This document shows positions 59,001-64,000 of a DNA stretch of 64,000 bases, piece after piece. The notes under the pieces were generated by a model that saw only the letters and a program-made list of their open reading frames with translations, had not been told where the DNA came from and searched no databases. The DNA lies in contig JAFMSR010000017.1 in the NCBI GenBank assembly GCA_022818135.1, positions 9,783,144 to 9,847,143 of the forward strand, in the 5' to 3' direction. This stretch comes from Saxidomus purpurata. Taxonomy: Eukaryota > Mollusca > Bivalvia > Venerida > Veneridae. Every line of letters begins with the position of its first letter. Within the stretch, counting starts at the first letter, position 1. A program made the translations under genes and the position numbers.

Positions 59001-61671
59001 ATATACAGTGGCCAAAATGTAAGATATTTATTGTAAACCCAATAGGAGTAAAATCTGATGAAAACTAATCATTTGTGGTGTGGTGTTCCATAATAGCAGT
59101 ATTTTTCATACTAAATGAATCATTTTTACCTTGAAACACGTTTTAAGGTCCAGTCCCTGGACGTGTCTGGCAAGATAGCTCGTCGCTGATTGGCTCTTAA
59201 ACGCGTTCTCAATGTCTACCTTACTACACGTGACCCCTAGAAAACCCATACTTTTGTCTGCACATTCAACTAAAGAGGCGCTGTACCTTTGAACAATAAG
59301 GAGATTTCCTAATTAGAATACATGTCAAAGGTAAATGGATATGGATGTCTGTCTATAATAAAACAAGATGGCTGCTTCAAAAAGCATCCAATGGGTTATA
59401 CAAACTATTTTCTATTTGATCAGTGTTGATGAGAATGGATCCCGTGAGGAAAGTTGATGCTGATAAAATAGTTCATTCTTACATGAAATGAAGATTAAAG
59501 CTGAACATACTGTGACAGGACTATAAACTTTCAGCCAAACGCACAGACTGACGGACGAACAGACGGATAGGAGTTGGTCACAACACACGGGTGTTACATC
59601 TGGTGGTTCGGACTCTTGGCTGAGGTCATTCAGCAAAAAGGCAAAGTTTCCTTTCTAGCACGTAAATTTATTTCAAAAAAGGAAAAGTCCAGTATTCCCA
59701 CGTTGACACTATCACAGCATCATGCATGGGAAATAATACCTATCCTCTGTATGGATAGGGTTTGTTCTCACAGTGCTTAAAAGCAGTAAATGTAGGTAAA
59801 TAATATATGACAAAGTACTTGAACAGCAAATTCGGTACAGTAAGGTATGCAGTCACTCTGTTAGAATTGTATCTTTATCCAGGTGCATTTAGATTAGAAA
59901 ATGTTCCCACAAGTAAATTGTTTTATATTACACATATTTAATTTACGTACAAATAAGAGCTGTCAATGCTCCCAAAGAGGTGTCCAACAGTCTGTGATCT
60001 TACAACATCAACAACAATTCTTTATTACACCCAGGTATACAAGTATACAACATGGGGATACAACCAGTTACTTATACTGAACAAATGAAAGGGTTCCGGC
60101 TTATGATGGTTTTGTTGGGAGAAAGCTTACATCTATTAAAAAGCTTTCCTATATATTGACTTTTAAAGTATTGTTAATTTTGCACATCGGCAAAGAATTC
60201 GGAGAAGACGGAGAAGTTATATATATATATATTTTTTTTTTTACGCTTTAAGCTAACATTAGCATTTTTCACATAGGCGGTAGACTTGTTAGTAAATTTA
60301 TACTAGTATCATATGTCGTTTTCGTTTTTAAAAATAACAAAAACAAACGCGTGCTACTTGCACGAGCTTCTCACATGCCTTATCGAAGTGGGGGCGTGAA
60401 CGGACTACTTTCGGGTGATTCTGTCCATTCACGAAATTTAGTCACGTGCTTACAACTACATTGTCGTAGTAACGCACTATGCGCTTACACTGATGTCGTA
60501 AATTTCTATTCCTTTGCAAATTACTACGAATAAAAAGAGACAGTGCTAGGAAATAAAAACGAAAAAATCTCGAAAAATTTATGAAATCATTAGGAAGAAA
60601 TACATAAAATTTTGATATTATTCTTCTCCTACACCTACTACTATCTTTGCCATGAGTACTTCACTGGTTCAAATAGCAAAAAGAGCATTGTTACCGTATA
60701 ACGACTAACACATGACTTAACATTCAAGGTGTGGACCCGGTACTTGCGAACGACACTTTATCACCAAGTGCTGACTAATTGTTCCAATCATTTTTAAAAC
60801 CCTTCTCTGCATAACGGTTTGCACATGTACATTACATACATGAGAGGTCTAAGTGTGACCTTGACCTTCAAGGTAAGGATGCGGGACTTGCGCGTAATGT
60901 GTCATCGCTGTGTGCTCAACAATTGTGCCAGGTAATATTAAAATCCTTCCATGCATGACAGAGTTACCATGTATACAGGATTACATGACCTTTAAACTCT
61001 GAGTGTGACCTTCACCTTTGAGATGGGGTCGTGGGTCTTGCACGCGACACATTGTCCTGATTTGCTGAAAATTTGAAAATCAAGTTGAGAGAAATCTTTG
61101 TCAAGTTGTTGAATGACATTTGGGATGTCAGAATTCGAATATCATTTTAAATTAATGAACGACAGTGTTTTCATTGCAATACGGGAAATTTCAATATCAG
61201 AGGTTTGCATGAAAAATTCGATTTAAATCCAGAATTTGCCAGCTAATTCGGGACATAGCAAGTCGGGATTTATTATATTTAGACTTTACAGGGAAATATA
61301 CAATGTAGTATGTATCATTGCCTTCGCATGTAATTTCCGGCTAAAACATTGCCAGAGGTTTAACGGTTATTTAAGATATATGATTGCTTATCCTCTTCAC
61401 AGCGGATAATCCACATATACACAAGTATTCCGAGAACCTAGGTTCACATGTGAGAAAGAAAACCTAGGATCCCAGTGGTCCTACAGGTTGATGTGTCAGG
61501 ATTTAATCAAAACGTATTGATACATAAAGATGGTACAAGTTGTAACTTACACACAGGCACCGTACGAGTCTCCAATAAACTGCATTTGATCCAGGTAGGG
61601 GCCACACGCTATGAGTGTATACTGACTCAGCCGCTCTTCGCTTGAACAAATACTAGTTACTTCCGGTTCAA
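37068..61671 (-). CDS. modular secreted astacin: (6-Cys)x2-astacin-FN3-CUB-CUB
   Basis: Fifteen exons, all phase-compatible: 61551-61671, 59130-59286, 58289-58431, 57396-57547, 55819-55901, 55019-55097, 47181-47301, 46312-46487, 44980-45204, 44138-44245, 43481-43581, 42845-43031, 42524-42648, 41419-41635, 37068-37390. About 772 residues are visible. The 5' end (signal peptide) is not found. The order is two six-cysteine domains, a Ser/Gly/Ala linker, RKRR, astacin catalytic domain, Thr/Pro/Ser linker, FN3, CUB, CUB. Zinc site HEMTHAVGFFHEQNRWDRD and Met-turn SIMHYG are intact, so an active extracellular metalloprotease is expected, released from its N-terminal region by a proprotein convertase. 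Substrates are unknown. An FN3 exon at 38629-38933 is frameshifted and can be skipped in frame. Confidence 0.88.
37501..38451 (+). mobile_element. Helitron/pearl-like element, second copy
   Basis: Starts AGCTCGACTTTTCTATGAAA, has a poly-C run (about 37530-37543), about five diverged units of roughly 170 bp ('gaggtattgctttgaaact'), and ends in hairpin GCTGTC-CTACT-GACAGC then TCTTG (38430-38451). Head and tail match 27843-29519. It sits in the last intron of the astacin gene. Confidence 0.65.
38629..38933 (-). pseudogene. decayed FN3 exon of the astacin gene
   Basis: Acceptor atttattttag|GCTATAG (phase 1) and donor ATCAA|GTGAGC are both present. Frame 1 reads a good FN3 start ('GLNISWEPP', 'AYVISYKLSAEAVQSKG'). 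After a GGGGG run near 38790 the continuation is in the next frame ('VIMAPATRYFLL', 'YPHFGREYSVEVYA'). After about 38700 the FN3 end 'QPAGPMLTRS' is in the third frame. The exon is 305 nt; removing two bases restores phase 1-1. Unshifted translation reaches TAG. Skipping it joins exon 41419 to 37390 in frame. Either a relic exon or assembly errors. Confidence 0.75.
39395..39970. repeat. minisatellite, 30-37 bp units
   Basis: About 16 variable-length units of 'aacaacttggaagcgatgat' + 'cacaagggaagaagtag', with tttgaag/ttggaag variants. It lies immediately upstream of the LINE relic and in the long intron of the astacin gene. Confidence 0.92.
40030..41250 (+). pseudogene. LINE reverse-transcriptase relic, family L
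   Basis: Plus-strand frames give 'VPLGGIFSPALFLNSISNVE' near 40484 and 'CDDIVLLF' near 40571 (the catalytic YADD-type box), then 'HIEYGSTVWMTTTN' near 40912. The same family as 62360-63945: both contain 'ggggagcaaatga/ggggagcgaaatga' and 'atactgaaaac'. Many stops and frameshifts. It ends just before the CUB exon at 41419. Confidence 0.75.
41419..41635 (-). CDS. astacin gene: CUB1, second half
   Basis: Acceptor tcttacatttcag|CACATC, phase 0, and donor GCACAAG|GTAAAA, phase 1. Encodes 'HINLTFTSLDIPGDDSCNGD', 'YVRIGETRLYC', and 'VAVTFVSKPG', with the third and fourth CUB cysteines and the calcium-site-like acidic residues. A nearer AG (cgtccttag) would remove conserved residues, so I use the upstream one. 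Confidence 0.88.
42320..42480 (-). mobile_element. tRNA-derived SINE fragment
   Basis: Reverse complement: B-box 'ccggttcgattcccc', then 'cagatgagacttaaaccgag' and 'gttaaagaaccaggggtgtc', matching the body of the SINE at 7900. The A-box end is diverged. Located in the intron between FN3 and CUB1. Confidence 0.65.
42524..42648 (-). CDS. astacin gene: CUB1, first half
   Basis: Acceptor tatatttgtag (phase 1), donor AGACAG|GTAAAA (phase 0). Encodes 'ACSQTVYLDNDTFDKIHSPF' and 'YEQDVVCQWIIRTPPRQ', with the first two CUB cysteines and the 'SP.F..GYY' start. Joins 41635 to complete a 114-residue CUB. Confidence 0.88.
42845..43031 (-). CDS. astacin gene: FN3, second half
   Basis: Acceptor ttactcgtag (phase 0), donor AGATCAG|GTATGG (phase 1). 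Encodes 'GYLLTYKLEPNGRRQQV', 'YYLSTYTSHPGRRYTIAIAT' and 'GVGPSSDPVTTRS', the C-to-G strands of a fibronectin type III domain. Confidence 0.88.
43481..43581 (-). CDS. astacin gene: FN3, first half
   Basis: Acceptor gatatatttcag-type (phase 1), donor ATTAAG|GTATTC (phase 0). Encodes 'VPGTPGKPKVLVTVFPNALR' + 'INWNQPPSTDQIK', the A-B strands with the conserved Trp of FN3. Together with 42845-43031 the domain is about 96 residues. Confidence 0.85.
43891..44012 (-). repeat. duplicated exon end, copy of 44870-44989
   Basis: About 120 bp from 'ttctacgcgaacgtc' to 'tattacctgatttaca' is present twice at high identity. The right-hand copy includes the last ten bases of the astacin exon ending at 44980 and its GT donor. 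The left-hand copy places a second TGTAAATCAG|GTAATAG in the next-but-one intron, without the rest of the exon. Confidence 0.85.
44138..44245 (-). CDS. astacin gene: Thr/Pro/Ser linker exon
   Basis: Acceptor cttatttacag and donor CCCCTT|GTGAGT, both phase 1. Encodes 36 residues: 'PAPIPEWMSYLSSTWGPTTQ' then Thr/Pro/Ser-rich to 'SPSSP'. A mucin-like, probably O-glycosylated spacer between the catalytic domain and FN3 (inference). Confidence 0.82.
44980..45204 (-). CDS. astacin gene: catalytic domain with Met-turn
   Basis: Acceptor gtttatttgacag|GAAAGG, donor TCAG|GTAATAG, phase 1. Encodes 'GKEHDFNIQSQRYLDTLGAP', 'YDYGSIMHYGPYIFS' (Met-turn with the zinc-site Tyr), 'TMTPKYDPHVEMGQR' and the closing 'INTLYGC'. 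These are all the expected C-lobe features of astacin. Confidence 0.95.
45662..45753 (-). mobile_element. 92-bp internal-deletion derivative of MITE A
   Basis: Keeps both family A ends ('ggacattatgcgc' left and 'gatgcgcataatgtcact' right) and fragments of the 3' interior ('gtaaaaatcc', 'tgggtgtgta', 'agctttaaccca'), but lacks about 310 bp. TTAA flanks have decayed. Confidence 0.65.
45795..46320 (-). repeat. 31-bp minisatellite derived from an exon end and its GC donor
   Basis: Sixteen intronic units of 'gccattaacttgcctgcttg' + 'aatattattac' (about 31 bp), continuous with the end of the astacin exon at 46312. In gene sense each unit reads ..AATATTCAAGCAG|GCAAGTTAATGG, the exact last 13 exon bases plus the GC donor. 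About half keep AG|GCAAGT intact. The array starts inside the exon and extends downstream. Confidence 0.93.
46312..46487 (-). CDS. astacin gene: zinc-binding exon, GC donor
   Basis: Acceptor aatgtattttag|ATGTC, phase 2. Encodes 'CHSSIGRDGGEQTLTIGPDC', 'YYLGVV' and 'HEMTHAVGFFHEQNRWDRD' (three zinc His, catalytic Glu and the RWDRD continuation), then 'DYVTVLWENIQAG'. To rejoin GKEHDF at 45204 it must end at GCAG|GCAAGT, a GC donor. Continuing past it gives 'KLMV' and a stop. Confidence 0.95.
47024..47062. repeat. (CT)n microsatellite
   Basis: About 18 CT repeats followed by a C-rich run, in the intron between the two astacin exons. Confidence 0.95.
47181..47301 (-). CDS. astacin gene: N-lobe exon
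   Basis: Acceptor tgttatttacag|GCACAG (phase 1) and donor GACAAGG|GTAAGTC (phase 2). Encodes 'TDGVLMIIKAIKQFNEDISC' + 'IQFTPRVNEFDYVRFKSGQG'. The 'C.QF.PR....DYV.F' pattern is standard for astacins before the zinc helix. Confidence 0.93.
47420..48560 (+). pseudogene. LINE reverse-transcriptase relic (Jockey/CR1-like)
   Basis: Plus-strand frames read 'LTPFQSGFIKGDCSSTINQL' near 47430, 'INAGVTQSSILGPLLFCIYI' + 'ND' near 47706, and 'FADYTSFY' near 47803 (the FADD box with Asp to Tyr). Later text near 48440 resembles the RT thumb. Many stops. It sits in the 7.7-kb astacin intron in the antisense orientation. Confidence 0.7.
49499..49612 (-). mobile_element. possible tRNA-like SINE fragment
   Basis: Reverse complement has 'gcgggcggttagctcagc' + 'cgggatagcgttcgctctta' (a D-arm and A-box-like segment) and a weak B-box 'tggttcgcgttc' about 50 nt on. 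Too diverged for a tRNA gene. Confidence 0.4.
49735..50092. mobile_element. imperfect inverted-repeat element
   Basis: 'ccattcaagaaagactgaaa' + 'acgca' on the left returns inverted as 'tgcgttttcagtctttcatg' + 'aatgg' on the right. Inner pair 'ggtgccttacagagtaaa' / 'tttactctgtaaggcatc'. The middle is AT-rich. The 105-residue minus ORF is not supported. Confidence 0.55.
50200..50880 (-). pseudogene. pogo/Tigger-type transposase relic
   Basis: Minus-strand frames give 'GGKPLLSRNQERELFQELGI' (the HTH/CENPB-type region), then 'WNMDETGLFLSHK' near 50360 (the N-x-DET catalytic signature of DDE_1 transposases) and 'TVIACGNVNGSVILP' near 50310. Stops and frameshifts make it non-functional. The second and third catalytic acids were not found. 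Confidence 0.75.
51183..51530. repeat. 40-bp minisatellite, about 8 copies
   Basis: Unit 'aaaccggtcagttatccgaa' + 'gtattggcaactagtggttt' (40 bp), with two longer units carrying an extra 'tttgtaggtcttggaacggt'. High identity, so recently expanded. Confidence 0.95.
51591..51873 (+). repeat. 300-bp dispersed repeat, second copy
   Basis: Matches 9541-9842 in the same orientation. Follows directly after the 40-bp minisatellite with about 60 bp between. Confidence 0.8.
52217..52655. mobile_element. 439-bp TIR transposon, 6-bp target duplication
   Basis: Starts TGTTGAACCGTATATGTCCC and ends with its complement GGGACATATACGGTTCAACA. The arms extend about 40 bp before diverging. Flanked by GTGCTC at 52211-52216 and 52656-52661. 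Internal arms also hold 'atatcacacgtgtgtgatat'. No transposase. TGT..ACA ends with a 4-6-bp duplication would fit Ginger elements (tentative). Confidence 0.8.
52662..53281. other. no gene seen
   Basis: Intron sequence of the astacin gene with a poly-T run near 52811. No ORF, repeat or RNA feature is recognised. Confidence 0.5.
53282..53681 (-). mobile_element. MITE family A, inverted copy
   Basis: A 400-bp reverse-oriented copy flanked by TTAA on both sides (53278-53281 and 53682-53685). It lacks a short GCGCA in the left end ('attatgcttttcaag'). Confidence 0.85.
53690..55018. other. intron, no gene seen
   Basis: No credible ORF. Low-complexity AT-rich stretches. A weak B-box-like word 'ccggttcgaggg' lies near 53753. 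Confidence 0.45.
55019..55097 (-). CDS. astacin gene: start of mature protease
   Basis: Acceptor tttctttcag|AGACGC (phase 0), donor GAATTCA|GTAAGC (phase 1). Encodes 'RRNAVAVKDWLWKDNKIPYV' + 'IDKSEF'. 'LW..N.IPY' is the standard opening of astacin domains. With the preceding exon end (SRK) it forms RKRR just before NAV. Confidence 0.93.
55819..55901 (-). CDS. astacin gene: linker exon with tandem acceptor
   Basis: Acceptor cactgtgttacag (phase 1), donor AGAAAG|GTGAAC (phase 0). Encodes 'GAATNAQPVTGSSAHAQSDG' + 'IRSYGSRK'. The exon contains a 30-bp direct duplication that includes a second acceptor, cccgttacag|GATCC, 30 nt inside. Using it would drop ten residues in frame. Confidence 0.75.
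56162..56397. mobile_element. perfect 73-bp inverted repeat
   Basis: Arms 56162-56234 and 56325-56397 are fully complementary as read, with a 90-bp loop. No obvious target duplication. Located in the intron between the second six-Cys domain and the linker exon. Confidence 0.9.
57396..57547 (-). CDS. astacin gene: six-Cys domain 2, second half
   Basis: Acceptor aaaatgttacag|CTATG (phase 2), donor TCCAG|GTAAAAC (phase 1). Encodes 'SYVQEVEACMIKQLQGTGSH', 'CTMAQMKSALNTYIHLSAGM' and 'LLTQC'. Cysteines 4-6 of the domain have spacing C-x11-C-x28-C. Confidence 0.83.
57745..58140. repeat. 20-bp minisatellite, about 20 copies
   Basis: Unit 'agcggttttgctaggagttt' with G/T and length variants, interrupted near 57900 by a T-rich run. 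Lies in the intron between the two halves of the second six-Cys domain. Confidence 0.95.
58289..58431 (-). CDS. astacin gene: six-Cys domain 2, first half
   Basis: Acceptor gcatttcag|ACAGTAAG (phase 0), donor CAATGTAG|GTAAGTC (phase 2). Encodes 'TVSVNEDKNCVNYVTIFSYG' + 'NITTCMTGLSNINLTDNMDS' + 'QDRNMQC', carrying cysteines 1-3 and two N-glycosylation sequons (NIT, NLT). Confidence 0.83.
59130..59286 (-). CDS. astacin gene: six-Cys domain 1, second half
   Basis: Acceptor tattgttcaaag|GTACAG (phase 2), donor TTCAAG|GTAAAA (phase 0). Encodes 'YSASLVECADKSMGFLGVTC' + 'SKVDIENAFKSQSATSYLAR' + 'HVQGLDLKTCFK'. Spacing C-x11-C-x29-C matches the second domain. Confidence 0.82.
59300..61545. other. 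intron of the astacin gene
   Basis: No exon found. Copies of the nuclear-receptor-half-site repeat lie at 60840-60920 ('tgtgaccttgaccttcaagg') and 60980-61075. AT microsatellite-like stretch near 60220. ORFs here are unsupported. Confidence 0.5.
61551..61671 (-). CDS. astacin gene: first visible exon, six-Cys domain 1
   Basis: Acceptor attttccag|TTGAAC (phase 1), donor TGTGT|GTAAGTTAC (phase 2). Encodes 'EPEVTSICSSEERLSQYTLI' + 'ACGPYLDQMQFIGDSYGACV', with cysteines 1-3 (C-x13-C-x16-C). FIGD matches the FxGD 'aspartate switch' tetrapeptide of astacin propeptides, but it sits far upstream of the usual place, so this may be chance. Starts in phase 1, so at least one upstream exon is missing. 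Confidence 0.8.
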
Positions 61672-62359
61672 CTGGAAAATTAAAATACATTATACAAGTA
61701 AAAATTAGTTTTTCTGATATAACACGACTAGATTCATTTAGGATAACGTGACATAGATGTAGTAGATATATGTGTACAGATACATGTATGGAATAACATA
61801 CCTACGAATAAACGACCTCTTCCAGCATTAGTATTACAAAAAATATTTGTTAACAAAGGCACAATTAACAGTCTACTACAGTTGGCGCATTTTATTACAT
61901 ATAAGGAATTTAATACAGTAACTACATATGACCACATAACGAAATTTTGAAATACCTGGATGATTAAAAGAAATGTTCTGTTCATTCTTCTGAACAAAGA
62001 AGTTTATATGTGAATGCATGTGTATATAAGAGTACTGGGAAGTGTATGAAAATTATCACACAGTGTATCTATGTAGATATTTTATTATGTTATTAAGATT
62101 AATGGATGGTTTTTATGAACTGTGTTAATGGTGTTAATGATTCAATATTATTTTTATTGTTGCAGAAGGCCACATTGAAATGTTGGATACATGTATTGTT
62201 TATATGTATCTGAATGTGCACTCTTCTTTAAATAATGATATGATCATTATTTTTATTATTATTATTATAACATGTATTATTAGAGGCTATATATTTAGGT
62301 GTTAACTTCGAAAACGACTTACATAGAAGCGCCATCTAGCAAAAGATGAAACTTGGGCC

Positions 62360-63945
62360 TGTCGGAAGTTAGTGATACTACGTTAGTAACTGACACTCAA
62401 TGGGGAGCGAAATGAGAGGATACTGAAAACAACTAATAATTGGGAACAGCCAAGCCCCACCTTGAATATGGCTCCGAGGTTGGATGACAGCTGCAAAGAT
62501 AAATCAGCAAGTGCTGGATAAGGTCCAGAACCAGGCCTTAAGACTCATTACTGGAGCAATGCGTACCACTCCAATTAAGGCATTGAATAAATAACTTCTA
62601 TTTCAACACTTGTTAAAGAAGAAATGCGAAGGAGCTCAAGCAAGCCAGCAAGTACCAATTCTTGCCAGACTTAACCCATGGGAACAAAGTTTTGGGCTCC
62701 AGCAAAGAAACTTTGTCCATGAATCCAAGAAGCTGACAAAAACGAACGCTGCCTATCTTGGTTCACCAACTACTCCTCTGGACCTGTCGTAACTGCCAGA
62801 GACGCATAGAAGTATGACCTGTCAAACATCAGTATCTGCGGAAGTATGACCTGTCAAACATCAGTACCTGTGGAAATATGACCTGTCAAACATCAGTATC
62901 TGCGGAAGTATGACCTGTCAAACATCAATATTTGCGGAAATATGACCTGTCAAACATCAGTACCTGCGGAATATGACCTGTCAAACATCAGTACCTGCGA
63001 AAGTATGAACTGTATCTGCGGAAGTATGACCTGTCAAACATCACTATCTGCGGAAGTATGACCTGTCAAACATCAGTACCTGCGGAAATATGACCTGTCA
63101 AACATCAGTATCTGCGGAAGTATGACCTGTCAAACATCAATATCTGCGGAAATATGACCTGTCAAACATCAGTACCTGCGGAAGTATGACCTGTCAAACA
63201 TCAGTATCTGCGGAAATATGACCTGTCAAACATCAGTACCTGCGGAAGTATGGACTGTATCTGCGGAAGTATGACCTGTCAAACATCAGTATCTGCGGAA
63301 ATATGACCTGTCAAACATCAATATCTGTACTACCGTACCTGGTTTCCAATCAGGAGTGGAAGATGAAAATATAAAAAACTCCATGACACAAGCACATGGA
63401 CACATCTATACACAGACGGATCTGCAACCGCTGACAGGATGGTGGTGATGGTATTTTCATCATGCACACAATTAGTGGATCAGAGACAGTATGTTTACCA
63501 ACAGGCAAGCATTGTAACAACTACAAAGCAGACGTAGAAGTCATCATACAGGCATCAAAACAAAAACTATTGAAGAGTCAAAAGTGGACGGACTGTCAAC
63601 AGGTGGTCATTCAAACATATGCTCTATCAGTCCTGGAAGCTTTGGCTAATGCGAAATTACTATGCCCTGCCATAGAACTTAACAGGCTCAATGATAAGCG
63701 GAAAGTGTCCATTCAGTGGATAACCAAACACTGTGGTGCTTATGGCAATGAGATGGCAGCCCAGCTGGCGAAACAAGGAGCTAGAGGCGACCAGCCACTC
63801 AATAGAGTCACTTATGAAGAAAAGCTCACGGTGATTAAGACTCTTACAAGAACGAAGACACAGAAAGATGACTTCCATCTACTAGGCAGATGGGAACCGT
63901 TGAATTCGTTCTATTCAGGCTATTCGGGCTTCGTAAAGGTATAAC
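62360..63945 (+). pseudogene. LINE relic, family L: RT thumb and RNase H
   Basis: Around 62455-62580 it reads 'SEVWMTAAKINQQVLDKVQN' and 'ALRLITGAMRTTPIKAL' (the thumb of a LINE reverse transcriptase). At 63401 'HIYTDGSATADR' is the first RNase H box. The 160-residue ORF at 63462-63944 continues RNase H with 'YKADVEVIIQAS', 'VSIQWITKHCGAYGNEMAAQ' and 'LAKQG'. A frameshift separates the two RNase H parts, and a 32-bp minisatellite lies between the thumb and RNase H. Continues past the window edge or ends near it. Confidence 0.82.
62805..63330 (+). repeat. 32-bp minisatellite inside the LINE relic
   Basis: About 16 units of 'gaagtatgacctgtcaaaca' + 'tcagtatctgcg', with A/G and C/T variants and two shortened units. 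The first unit continues directly from LINE coding sequence and the last runs into the 'PGFQSGVEDENIKNSM'-like segment before RNase H. Confidence 0.95.
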
Positions 63946-64000
63946 AGGCTCAATGCTTATATGTATGAAAAATTGAAGCTGTTCTCACCATTGAAATGAT

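Noticed and set aside
61734..61997. Minus-strand ORF starting MNRTFLLIIQ, a possible signal-peptide exon for the astacin gene
   Set aside because: The natural donor CAG|GTATTT leaves phase 0, but the next exon (61671) needs phase 1, and the hydrophobic start is short. Without transcripts I cannot join them.

Overview
The window is eukaryotic: introns with GT-AG (and two GC-AG) sites, C2H2 zinc fingers, an astacin-FN3-CUB protease, tRNA-derived SINEs, many LINE relics and at least ten minisatellites. Several dispersed repeats look like those abundant in bivalves, including elements with an AGCTCGAC head, tandem cores of about 165 bp and a terminal hairpin. I infer a lophotrochozoan, most likely a bivalve mollusc. 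The species cannot be named from the sequence alone.

Three protein-coding genes are supported. (1) Minus strand 10197-11204: a secreted protein with a signal peptide, a 10-residue Lys/Ser/Gly repeat region, a furin-type site and a C-terminal NucA/NucB-type DNase domain. (2) Plus strand 25953-33621: a three-exon, 703-residue transcription factor with three Snail-like C2H2 fingers and a long Gln/Asn/Ser-rich, acidic tail. Its second intron needs a GC donor. (3) Minus strand 61671-37068: a gene of about 25 kb that I rebuilt from 15 phase-compatible exons; its 5' end lies upstream or is unresolved. It encodes two tandem six-cysteine domains I do not recognise, a short linker, an RKRR cleavage site, a complete astacin zinc protease, FN3, CUB and a second CUB. 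A second FN3 exon between the CUBs carries frameshifts. Genes 2 and 3 converge tail to tail.

Layout: 1-10 kb, repeats (TTAA-flanked MITE family A, a LINE relic, a SINE, a 40-bp minisatellite). 10.2-11.2 kb, DNase gene. 11.3-25.8 kb, repeats: 0.4-kb inverted arms, a second TTAA element, LINE relic, microsatellite, SINEs, a MULE-like foldback element with a 9-bp target duplication, and a pogo-type MITE. 25.9-33.6 kb, zinc-finger gene with repeat-filled introns. 33.6-37.0 kb, 3' ends. 37.0-61.7 kb, astacin gene, its introns loaded with LINE and pogo relics, MITEs and minisatellites. 61.7-64 kb, a LINE relic with a minisatellite grown inside it.

The most unusual features are in the astacin gene: the duplicated six-cysteine N-terminal region, a 31-bp minisatellite that copies an exon end and its GC donor, a duplicated splice acceptor, a duplicated exon end, and a decayed but frame-neutral FN3 exon. 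Exon models were read by eye from splice motifs, phases and domain continuity; no transcript data were available.
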